A stretch of 64,000 nucleotides of DNA, from positions 5,642,938 to 5,706,937 of the forward strand of contig JAZAYU010000008.1 of the NCBI GenBank assembly GCA_038501625.1, in the 5' to 3' direction. Below, one piece after another: positions 24,756 through 43,312 of this stretch; position 1 is the stretch's first letter; each line of letters begins with the position of its first letter. Below the pieces are notes generated by a model. It was not told the DNA's origin and made no database searches. It saw nothing but the letters and a program-made list of their open reading frames with translations. This stretch comes from Corbicula japonica. Lineage: Eukaryota > Mollusca > Bivalvia > Venerida > Cyrenidae. A program made the translations under genes and the position numbers.

Positions 24756-26204
24756 TGACTTACATTTATTTGAAAGTAGTTCAGGTTATTCCGCATCGCC
24801 ATTACTTTTTATAAGAAGTTAGAATCTTGTTCTCCACAGGATTAAACTGAAATGTACGTAGATTGTTAAAGAACATTCAATCTTGCTAGCTGATGTAATT
24901 CTACTGCTGCAGTTAATATTCTTGAAAAGTTAGGATTCATATTTAGTTTCATTTCTTCTAATACATGTATACATTCAAAAGTTATTGAATTATGTAAAAT
25001 GAGCGTTCATTTACCGTAGTGGAAGAGAGTATGAAGCATATTGGGCACACACAGTTGGCACAATTATTACAAATTTATTTTCTTTGTTAAAAAGTTTTAA
25101 ATTACCGAAAACGTTAACAGTTTTCACCAGAATTATATCACAAAGCTTTATGGAAGGGGATCTCCAGGAGCTAACCTTTCTTTTATGCGTTTGCATGCTG
25201 TTTCATGCAATATTATCGAGAAGTTAATGAGCTTTATTCCGGTTACAAAACGATAAGGACTATATAATTAAAGGTTCAAGCGAACAATTTGATATTTACA
25301 TTAGCACTAAAATAGTAACTGAGAGTCACAAGATCTATACATGTACTTAGTGAGCTGATATTATAACATTATCTTATTATTACAATTCCTACAAATATCC
25401 AATTGTTTAAATGGCAGCTGGCATTATACATTATTGTCCCTGGTTCTATTTGATGTTAGTAAAATAGTCCAAGATTTCGGACAACAAACTTCTTCTCACA
25501 ACAATGCAGCTTTCAGAATCTGATGCAGTTGACGACACAAGTAAGAACTCCCACTGAAAACGTCATCCCTTGTTATTGCCTATGTGATAATTTATAATCA
25601 CATAAAGAAGGAAAGCACATAGTTAGCTATTAAAATGCCAGTTGGAGTGAACAAAGTAGTAAATAAATAAAGTTCATTAAATTCCAAACTGGTTGGTCCA
25701 TATATTTGCAAATGTACAGAACTGAAAACATTTTTAAAATGATCAACTATATGCTGAGATATTCTCATTTTGGCTCACTCACTCACTCACTCACTCACTC
25801 ACTCACTCACTCACTCACTCACTCACTCACTCACTCACTCACTCATTGTCCAAGATATCTCACACATATCAAACTCAGAGTTTCATTACAACTGACAGGA
25901 TTAGGATTAAACTTTCAGACGCCTCTTTTTCTTGGACCCAAGTAGTGACTGCCTTATTATAATCAAACTTCACTACATCAGGACCTCCCATGGATATCAT
26001 TAACAATGAATTTAATGTTAATTGTTGAGCCTGCTTTTAAGCTTTGTCTTCACTCTTGATAAGGTGGAAAACCCCACTCACAATCTGAAATTAAATTAAT
26101 TTACGATACCAGTAAACATATAGACAGCTTCATATATATAAAAATAATATCATAATAGGTATTCAGTTAACACAAACAGGTATAATAAATTATATAGTGC
26201 ACCC
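24756..26204. other. Intergenic stretch with a CTCA microsatellite
   Basis: No gene recognised apart from the simple repeat at 25774-25845. Confidence 0.5.
25774..25845. repeat. (CTCA)n microsatellite
   Basis: About 18 tandem CTCA units. A 79-codon ORF across it reads LTHSLTHS and is an artefact. Confidence 0.95.
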
Positions 26205-26405
26205 CTAGAACCTGGTTTAAACCCCCAGTAGCAAATTATTTTGTCACTGACTGTTCCAATGCGCTAACCCATACGGTTCTCTTTTTGTTAAACAATCAAC
26301 AAAGAAATCATTTATTTTCCTCTCTTCCTTTTTTGCTGCAAGGGGGGATGCTGTGTTTTATGAGTGTGGCGATTCCTGATATCCATATTTCCCTTTTTAT
26401 TATAG
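26205..26405 (+). repeat. Family A dispersed repeat
   Basis: CCCCTAGAACCTGGTTTAAA, CACTGACTGTTCCAATGCG and GATGCTGTGTTTTATGAGTG landmarks. The 3' end is modified to TGATATCCATATTTC. Confidence 0.8.
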
Positions 26406-26490
26406 TAGCATGAACTTGAGTTATTTTATTTATTTAATGCAAGTCACAAGTCTAAGTAAAGATATATAAAAAAGACCATTGCCAACTTCT

Positions 26491-26803
26491 TGCAACCAGG
26501 AGTAGACTTTCTTCCACTTAGGATCGACACCTGACTGGATCAAACTGGCTGTTCGAGGTAGCGGCGTTGATTCAGTGTCTGGGCATGTTGGGGTACCGCG
26601 TCCGGCGTCGGAGTAATTTCACGACGTGAAGGGGTACTTGGCGTCGTCAGAGTCGCTCTTGAAGGGCTATCCAGAATGATCTCGATCTCATTTCTAGAAT
26701 TTTGAAGTTCAGAATGCCCGATGGAGTTGGCATCAGCCTCATAATGCCGGTTTCTCTTGAAATAAGATAGAATCGACGAGTCGTCGTTCTTTTGCGCATG
26801 CAT
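26491..26803 (-). pseudogene. N-terminal fragment of a hAT/TTF-finger transposase-like protein
   Basis: From ATG at 26803 an 87-residue frame begins with SSILSYFKR, a short motif seen at the start of many hAT-derived zinc-finger proteins, followed by a Ser/Thr/Pro-rich linker with TTPSTPSRREITPTP. It stops at 26540. One base over, the same strand continues GVDPKWKKVYSWLQEVGNG (about 26545-26490), which resembles the WKK..PWL start of a TTF-type zinc finger. The similarity then ends. No downstream transposase core is found, so it is a truncated, frameshifted relic or a first exon whose partners are elsewhere. Confidence 0.4.
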
Positions 26804-26809
26804 ACTTGA

Positions 26810-27430
26810 AAATGTGTCCGACGAAAATGAACTGATCGTTAAGTTCTAACTGGAACTTGCTAATAGATTTGTTTAAAACAAATCAATTATCGCGAAATTA
26901 TTTTAATACATCTATACAGTACAATTTTCGAAGTGTTTGTCTTCTAATCACAGAACAAAGAATAACCAAATTATTACTCATGATCGCATCTCATTAAAAT
27001 CATTGAACATTATGTCAAACACACCCGCTGTTAATTGAGAATATCAAAAGTCGGCATAGCCAAAATACGATCAAACGACACCGACATACTTGCGAATTTG
27101 GCCACGTGGAGAGGCGGAGTTATCCAGCTGATAGTAAAGAAATCGATTGTGATTGGTAAAATCGCCCATTGCTTAACCTTGAATGAGGCGTGTATTGAAA
27201 AGCGACATGTGTTTACAATGCAAGAAACAGAAAATTATGACATGTCGAATTTGAATAAACGGATGTCGGCGAATTTAACGCTTGTTGGAAATAGATTAAA
27301 GCTTGTTAACGGTTGTCGAGCGCGCCAACCGTTATGATAGCTGGGGAGAACACTGTCAGACCTCGGAAGCCGAGCAAAATCTCGATCCACAACTACTCCA
27401 ACCTAACCAAAATGGCAACCCACGCTATAT
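26810..27430. other. Intergenic stretch
   Basis: No recognised gene. A 100-codon plus-strand frame at 27035-27337 has no family features and I do not accept it. Confidence 0.4.
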
Positions 27431-27436
27431 CCCGCT

Positions 27437-28080
27437 TGTCACGTGACTGATTTGTTTTTAATCGTTCTTTTAATATCCTTTCATAGTTGTTCGAACAACA
27501 ACATTAAATTGTTTTCTTGTTTTTATTTATAGGATTATCTTTCAAAGTTCGCATTCCTTCTCGAAATATTTGTATTTTCTTAAAATGCACTACTTTTTAT
27601 GCCACACAACTACAAAGTTTTTTCAGGCGTAACTTAACTACTCATGCATATCCAGTTGCTTGTTCACTGCCGTAGCTGGTCGTGATTTCACTCTACATTT
27701 GTTAGCTGGCGTTTTTGGCATGGATGCTCCAAAATTACACGGAAACTTACTATCAATCGCTCAGAATTCGTGGAATGGTGTGCTGCATTGTGCTTCACAC
27801 TTGTGCAGAACATTTCGGCCTGCTCTCGCGGTGACCACAAAACCCCACTTACTTGATACGCTCTCGTGGTCGCAATGATACATGTACACCCGAAGTTAAC
27901 GACGGCGCGTCGCCGTGTTCACGGCATCGTTACTTAAGACTGGCGCATGCGCGCCAGTCTAAAAATCTAAGAATTAAAAGATATATAACCTTTATGTTTA
28001 TATCAAATTTGAGCGTTTGCTGGCAACAATATTAATCAAATGACGTCGCGCGTCCGTGGAAACAGCGCCACCTAGCAGAA
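27437..28080. promoter_or_regulatory. CpG-containing patch with several transcription-factor-like sites
   Basis: Within an AT-rich surround this patch holds GTCACGTGAC (27437-27446, palindromic E-box), CG-rich GACGGCGCGTCGCCG near 27900, AGACTGGCGC-ATGC-GCGCCAGTCT (perfect 10-bp arms around an NRF1-like GCGCATGCGC, near 27938-27961), TGACGTCGCGCG near 28041 and GCGCCACCTAGCAG near 28066, which matches most of the CTCF core. No transcript is identified from it. Assignment as a promoter or insulator is inference. Confidence 0.35.
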
Positions 28081-28757
28081 ACGGATTTTCGCAGGGCTAA
28101 GTATCGTTTTCGCTTAACAGTGATTCTTTAAAATAAACTGCATATATCTTGACGCATTTGTGAGTTTTTTTTTATAAAATCATTTTTAAGTAAGACAATT
28201 AAAATCTTTAGGATGTAAGGAACCCTTTGAGCAAGTTATTATCCTTCACTAAAGAAGTTATTTTATTTTATCGTCCAGTGCACTCCAACAAAATGTCATC
28301 ATCATCTTTTGAAGACACTGGCAGTTTAATAAAACACTTAACATTATCTCATGTTCGTACAGGAAATACCTGCATAGGCCAGCTTATTTTTGATAGCACT
28401 ATAAAATAAAATTAAACCATAAAACTCTATCAGTCAATCAATTCTCCTTTTTACTCTTCTTAAACAACGTGAAACAAATTATATGACCTACAGGTGTGAA
28501 CGTAAATAATTTGAAGAGAACAGATTTGATTAGAGGAAACTGCATTCATATATAATCATCTAAATGTTTTCCTTGTGACACTTCTTACTAAAACTTTATT
28601 TACCAATGTTTCAATTTTATTAAGTTAGGTTGTCACGTTTAAATATCATCCTAGTGGTACATTTTAACGTTTCTCTTTTGTTTTTCAACAGCAGTTGCGA
28701 CATTGTTCATGTTTGCTGTTTACATACTTCGTAAGATATCTGAAATAATAGTCCGCT

Positions 28758-28823
28758 GTTATAAACAGCTATAATGAAATAATTACACCTGTTATAAACA
28801 GCTATAATGAAATAATTACACCT
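28758..28823. repeat. 33-bp exact tandem duplication
   Basis: Two identical head-to-tail copies beginning GTTATAAACAGCTATAATGA, at 28758-28790 and 28791-28823. Confidence 0.95.
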
Positions 28824-29208
28824 GAAAAAGAACCATTCACTGGATAAGGTGATTTAAATTGGATTTTGAAAATAAGTTACTGTAATATAATTATATTTCG
28901 CAATTGGTAAGTATTCGCGTAATTTGCTATATGGAAAGTGCGCGAAATCAAACACCATATCAAAACAACAATTAACAATCTAGAAATATACAATTTATTC
29001 CTGAGCGAAAATCTCATTTATGATTTTTGTCCGAAATTTGATCTCCGCGAATTTAAATTTCACCACAGTATATTATCCTTAGTTGTGAGTGTTTAAGTTT
29101 AATTAGTTGTCGAACCATCATCTAGGTCTACTGCAGGATTATGTACTTGATCAGAAATCTGCCCCAGTTCATGTATCTATGTCATTGTGTCCTGGTTTGG
29201 AGGTTATA

Positions 29209-29338
29209 AAACTGAAATTGGAAACCAGTCTCAAATCTCAAGCATCTGATTGGCTGAAATGGCGACCAGTCGCCATTTCAGCCAATCAGATGCTTGAGAT
29301 TTGAGACTGGTTTCCAATCTCAGCTTTATAACCTTGGG
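29209..29338. repeat. Foldback MITE, family C, near-perfect hairpin
   Basis: Arms AGGTTATAAAACTGA... and ...CAGCTTTATAACCT pair almost throughout and share the inner GCATCTGATTGGCTGAAATG with the 24.1 kb copy. Confidence 0.95.
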
Positions 29339-29516
29339 ACCTGTTGTTGCTGACTATGCTTTTGTTGACTGATCATCCTGAGCTCATTATCTGAACTGCA
29401 TTTCATGTTGCATCTGTTTGAATCAAACTTTATCCGCAGGTGATCAATATATATTTACCTTTAACAGATATTGTATTATATGCGGCTTTCTTCCATAAGT
29501 CAGTTTAAAATATGGA

Positions 29517-29587
29517 AGATCAGTGGTCTAGGGGTAGAGCGTCAGACTCCAGATCAGGAGACCGCGGGTTCGAGTCCCACCAGGGAT
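29517..29587 (+). repeat. tRNA-Trp-like sequence (tRNA pseudogene or SINE head)
   Basis: The D-arm/A-box TGGTCTAGGGGTAGAGCG, a CTCCAGA anticodon loop with CCA anticodon (29549-29551) and the B-box GGGTTCGAGTCCC are aligned with tRNA-Trp. The anticodon and T stems each have one mismatch, and the acceptor strands AGATCAG and CAGGGAT pair poorly. It is therefore unlikely to be a working tRNA, although the pol III boxes are intact. Confidence 0.6.
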
Positions 29588-29659
29588 GAGGTTCGTTTGC
29601 AGTTTCCTCAATCCACATTCGGCGCGAGTTGGAAACACAGGAAGCAGTCATCGAGCGTG

Positions 29660-31714
29660 ATTATATAAGTTGGAATAACTTGTTTCACAATCGATGTAAA
29701 ATAAGTAAGTTTAAACTAAATTTAAAATATGGGTATCATGTAAACAAAAATAGAATTTGATTAACCATTTTTTTGTATTTGTTGGTACTTTATAAAAACA
29801 ACAATAATTAAATACAGAAGTAAGGTTCATTGAGAATATAGCTTTAAAAGTAGTAAAGCAAAACTACGCAGTTATATGAGTCTTTTTATTAACGGAAAGT
29901 CAGTGGTCGGCTGATAAGTGAATAATCTCAGGAATTAGAAGTAATTATGATGGATAGAATAAGATATAATTTATGACCACGAGGAACAAATCACGTCTAA
30001 AAATTTATATTGAGTTTTTGTGTTGTATTCATGTTTACTTATAATACTTTTGAAATGTAAAGCATTTGTCCAATTCAAAGGAAATACCCCGCTAGCTTCA
30101 AAATAAAAAATAACCCATATTTTGGCCGAATTACATCAGAACGTTTAGATAAAGTAATCAGGAACTTAACGCTTTTTTCTGGTTTCTAATAAGCCTAAGG
30201 AATATAGAGGAGCTCAACTTGAGTATTACCGAGCCGCCAGAGACGAACCAAGAGCTTAATGGACGGACATATAACTATTGCACTAACTAACACTGTTGTA
30301 TTTGGTATGTAAGTTTCTATCACGTGCACATGTTAATATAATGTCAGTTGACGTTGTTTTTTGCATGTTACCAGAAACATTATGGTGGATTAACACTCTA
30401 TTTTTAGCTAAAACTAATTTAAACTTTAAAAAAACCAAATTCAGTATAAATATGTAATAACTTTATATAAACGTATATATAACAAGGAATCAAGCGTATT
30501 GTTTTCTTTTTTTCCTTACTTAATATTATGTTACATAATAAACACTTTGACATTTCATCAGTTAAATGGTAACTTTATAATATTTCAGCCAAGCGTGATG
30601 AGGTAGGTAACATATTAACGAGAATTTCATTTTATAGGCAAGAACTAAATGTTTACAGAACACATGTGTCGCCCCTTTTGTTTGTATATGTTTTATCATT
30701 TATGACAATTAATTAAAATCCAATTTCGTAGCAATACAATAAAATTGCTATAATTATTATTCATTTTATAACCAGATTTAGTCTACACATAAAAGTATAT
30801 TATTATGTATTGTTATTGTCAAGAAAAAGAACAAGTTCGTTCATAATTGCTTTATAAAGTCTAGCTAGTAAGTTTCATCAAAGAGGATAAAATGGGTCAA
30901 ATACTCGTTAAGGTTCAATGTGAAGTAGATACTCAAATATTCGGTTTTATTTTTTGCAATGTGCAACATTTTAGAGGAGATTTTTCCCCATGTGTAAATA
31001 TCATAAGTACCAACCATTTTTATTTTATTCTGGCAAACATTCATTATCATAAGAACAGAGAAGACAATTAATAACGAAAAGACAGTCTGAAAAGGTTATC
31101 ACGATTTCTCGTTGATTGATGAGATCATTAATAAAGGCGCTTAACCTTGTTTTATTATTGAAGGTAAGACTTATTCACTTTTAGCTTTTCTGGAAACCTA
31201 TTTAGCCTGGCTAATGATTTTACAAGTGTTCTCCCCTACGTGAAGCGTTGATAGAGAACATTCTTGTCATCACTGACAATCAACTCATTTAGTGAGGTAT
31301 TTAGTTAGCTTCAGTGATGAACGATAGAGTATCATGATTTACGGAATATATGTTTGTTCTGGGGATGGGTGCCATAGTCGTTATGCGGACATCAATAACT
31401 TTTACATTTGACATCTTAATTTACAGATATGCTTATTTCACTGTTTCATTGATACTTTATACATTTTATTTATACTTTCCCAATAAAAAATAATAAGAGG
31501 TAATTCTGATGCGTAGATGTTTTCAATGTTTGAAATTCTTTAACATGAAAAGATGCAGGTCAACCTTTGATAATAATTGTAGATGCGGCTGCTTATACTA
31601 TTTTCAACAATAACATTTTTATTTAGTACGAGAGGTGAGTGTTATCGGCTGCATGTAATTGGTTTTACCGCGTTCACCTGATCAATTCGAATCTGAAATT
31701 TTGCCTTAATATTA
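29660..31714. other. AT-rich intergenic stretch
   Basis: Only short ORFs without family features. Nothing recognised. Confidence 0.5.
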
Positions 31715-31815
31715 AAATAGACACTGCCCATGAACAGTCTCAATCAAATCGATCCTTCAATATTTTCATATTTGTCGTTTTCGGTGGCTTTCAGTGTTCC
31801 ATTTTCCTCTATCAT
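31715..31815 (+). repeat. Family B repeat, 3' part
   Basis: CTGCCCATGAACAGTCTCAA, then AATATTTTCATATTTGTCG and TTCGGTGGCTTTCA. Confidence 0.8.
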
Positions 31816-32084
31816 GGAAGCCTACAATTTCAGATAGTATTTTAACACGTTCATAATTTTGTAATAATTCGTAGATTCTGAAGCTCTTATTTTTTTCTGA
31901 CAGTTGATCTACAGTTGATCACTATGCTTACCTCTTTGGTTGAACAACGGTGGCAGGGGTGTGAGAGTTTATGAAGGTTTGTGGGGAAATTTTTTCTTTA
32001 AAGAACATTGAAGCTCGATTTGTTTCTTTTGTCCCAGTCATCGTGTGCTTGCTGATTTGACTCTAGGGGCTCTGGTCTCGGTAA

Positions 32085-32485
32085 GATCATTGAGTACTCG
32101 CCCCTTTGGCGTTGCAATGCTATTATTTCTTATGTTTTATATGATCGTGTGATTTCGCACTCATAGTTACGCTCATGGGTGATTTGGAGTTATTTCACCA
32201 AGACAACTTGTGCTTGTTTGTTGATATGAGAACCTGGTCGGGCAAGTGTGAGGCTGGTGCACCCTTAAACCTGGTTTAACCCCCCATTGGCACTTTGTTT
32301 TGCCACTGACTGTTCCAGTGCGGTAACCCCAATGATTCTCTTTTTTGTTAATTGTTTATGGCGTCTTATATGAATTGATATACTTATAACAGACATGTTC
32401 TCTCTTCCTCTCTTCTTTCTCGCTGCGTGGGGAGGGTGTGTTTTGTGAGTGTGGCGATTCCTGATATGCATATTTCATTTCTTTA
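32085..32485 (+). repeat. Family A dispersed repeat, near full length
   Basis: Has the 5' half (TGCAATGCTATTATTTCTTA, ATTTCACCAAGACAACTTGT, TGAGAACCTGG, GGTGCACCCTTAAACCTGG) and the 3' half (CGCTGCGTGGGGAGG, TGATATGCATATTTCA). Useful as a reference copy. Confidence 0.85.
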
Positions 32486-34153
32486 GTATTTTCGAGTTGT
32501 AAACAGCTTGGTTTGCTTTTGTTTGTAGAACTGATGCAAAGCCGCAAGTTCTATATTTGTTTTACAGTTGTGAATTTATTATTTTGAATATAATAATTTC
32601 TTTTATTTCTTAATTGGCTGTGCGAGGTGGCTGTATTTGGTTCTTTTTTCTAGAACACTTTTATTCAACTCGGAAGAATTAGCTGAAAGCTGAGAAATAA
32701 TCAGAAATAACAACATTCTGTCGTTCTTTCATACTTAAAAGGGAAGCCTTAACACACACCATCATAGTATCTTGTGACTGAGGTGTATTAATTTGGCTAA
32801 TGGATTTTTTAGCGGATTACTCTGAATATAAATACGTTTAGAAACATACAACGAAGCTGTCACAAAAGAAATTGCAATATCTTTATTATCAGGTAGGCTG
32901 AAAAAGATTACGTATAACAACAAACTTTCTCTTTAAATACTACAGATTTCTTATCATCACAAACGTCATAAACATCGATTGCTTTAGATATTAGAACTAT
33001 GAATCTTTATAATAAATGGTTAAAATTAATTCTCTTTATGTGGCAAAAAGGCACAGTTGCGCCCCATATAAGAAATGTCTGCTTTATGCGCTGAGCATCT
33101 ATGCATCAAAATCACTGCTTAAACGAAAAAAATTGTTTATGCGGCGATGCTCCTATGCGGCGTTACAGTGCTTAAGGTAATAAAATAGCTTAAACATTTC
33201 CGGAAATTGTTACTTCGTCTACTCTTTATACAATATCAACAGCTTTTAAAAATAATTCAAGAACAAAAACCATTTTATACCAAATGAAATTTATTTTTAA
33301 TCAACAATTAACTAAAAAACAAAGATTAACGACATAATTGATAACCTAGACAGAAAAAAATACTGTTGTGCAAAAAGGCAGAATAACATTCAGATCTGAT
33401 TTCCGACTGTTTATTGCCAGTCTTGTGGGATTTGTGTTAGGCTATCAAACAGAAAAAATAACAGAAAACATACTTTTGCAATTTGATTGTTTAACAAATT
33501 ATAAGAATTAGCGAAATAATTATAAACATTAAAACAAAATTATAACGTGAAAAAGTGCGAGAATACAAATAAGTCTTAATAACAATACTGACCTGACTTA
33601 AATTCATGTAAACATTAATTATATAATTAATTACAATTAATATATAACAAAACATAACTACCAACTTGACCAATGACCCTAAAGTTGCTGAATAACTTGT
33701 TGGTTGGTGCACAGTGGCCAATATGTTTCGTTTATAGTATACATGTAGATATGTTTCAGTTCGTCTCAGGTTCTTGAATCCGAATTAAACGACATGATAT
33801 TTAGATTTAACTCAACAAATAATTACACGACTGACAACGGTTTTGTCGTATTTTAATCTATTTAATGTATTTTGAATTTATTTTGAATGGAAAACCGTTC
33901 CAGGATTTGAAAGATGACTGATAATAAATCAACAAACTGATGAAATCTGATCATTTCCTCTTGTAACATTCGAAAGATATGTTATACAAACTTGATGCAG
34001 TAATATGGAAACTAATTATCCGTACAATAAAAACTTTACTTAAAATGAATACGAATATGATTAACGATGTTCAGTTCAATTATTCAGAATGTTAAGGCAT
34101 TGTCAGACCGGCGGGAATTTGCTTGATTAAAGTTGCCACAAACCGATTTGTTG
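32486..34153. other. Stretch downstream of the receptor gene
   Basis: AT-rich, with no coding pattern. Part may be the receptor 3' UTR on the minus strand. Confidence 0.45.
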
Positions 34154-42000
<7,847 letters not shown>

Positions 42001-42067
42001 AACCTGTTGGCTGGAAAATATATAAAAGATATGTATTTATGTACAAAACAATTATAATTTCAATTAT

Positions 42068-42068
<1 letters not shown>

Positions 42069-42151
<83 letters not shown>

Positions 42152-42160
42152 GTTATTATT
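42069..42160. repeat. (AAT)n followed by (ATT)n, self-complementary microsatellite
   Basis: Roughly 19 AAT units turn directly into about 11 ATT units, so the two halves are reverse complements and can fold. It lies about 70 bases upstream of the receptor start codon. Confidence 0.95.
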
Positions 42161-43304
42161 TCTATTATTAATTTTATTATTATCAACAATTTATCACATA
42201 CTGTGTTAAAATGAATTATCCTTATAAATAATATTGAATACAACGCGAATTCTATCTTAAATTTTTTTCCATTCTGTAATAAAATTTATGAATTAGTGTG
42301 TTTATATCTAAGGTAAATTTTACGAAATATCCTTCACATGATTAAATGTTCTTTTCTTTCCATATTAATCTCGTTGTTTCATTATAACTAGCTGATTACC
42401 AGATCTCGTTAGAATCCAATGTAACACTCAGTTTCTTCAGTCGCAGAAGGAATGACTACAGAATTTTCCAAATTGAATTATATAGTTTCTCCGTTACTTC
42501 AAAAATGCGCGCACGTCGATAATTGTATACGGTGACAGCGAGGCTTTTACATCTTGTAAAAAATACATATTCTGGACTATTTTATTGGTAGTTAGAGACT
42601 TCTATCTTCTTTAAACAATAACATGAGAGAAAACGCATCGCCCTTAATTGTTAAACAACATTAACATCGTGTAAACGGTTGTTTCATATATCTCTGAACA
42701 AGATTCAAGGCTCATGATTTAAGTTATTTGCCACTTACTAGATTTAATAGTTTTGGTATGTGTTCACGTGCATTCACCTCTGAATATGTAAAAGAAAAAA
42801 TATTGAAATAGATAAAAAGGGAACTATGAAAGCTACAGAACACGACAAATATGAAAATATTGCAGGCTCGGTTTGATTGATTATTCATGGGCTGAAATAG
42901 AAATGCGTATTACTGCCCACGCCGCCTATCCGCAGGTTGAGCGCATCTCAATATTTACACCAATCCAAACACTCGTTTTTATAAATGAATTAATTCAATG
43001 AACTAAACGAGGTCAACAAACTCTTTAGTAACTATTTACTAGCAAAACGTTCATACGAAGATACAGTCGAACATGACATTTGTACGTAAGTTTGAGGTTA
43101 CTAAATATAACACTTCCGAAAACACTAAGGAAAACACGTGAACGAACAATAAAACGTTAGTAATTTTACTTTTAAGTCTGTGTAATTGTCAATTTCGTAG
43201 TAAAAACATGATCATAAACAATGATACACATTCGTTAAAAATTCAGTATCGACTTAGTTATCTCACCATAAATAATATTCAGCAACCTAAATTACTTATT
43301 TGCA
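42161..43304. other. Stretch upstream of the receptor gene
   Basis: No coding pattern. Apart from the family B copy listed separately nothing is recognised. The receptor promoter may lie here. Confidence 0.4.
42822..42975 (-). repeat. Family B dispersed repeat, minus orientation
   Basis: AACACGACAAATATGAAAAT, CGGTTTGATTG, TTCATGGGCTG and TTACTGCCCACGCCGCCTAT are reverse complements of the family landmarks. Confidence 0.8.
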
Positions 43305-43312
43305 ATTTTGTA

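Noticed and set aside
25706..25945. ORF reading LTHSLTHS repeats
   Set aside because: It is a translation of the CTCA microsatellite with no flanking coding signal.
27035..27337. 100-codon ORF
   Set aside because: No domain, no splice context and no homology that I recognise.
27437..27446. GTCACGTGAC as a lysosomal (CLEAR-type) element for the glucosylceramidase gene
   Set aside because: It is more than 14 kb upstream of the gene with other loci between, so a link cannot be supported.
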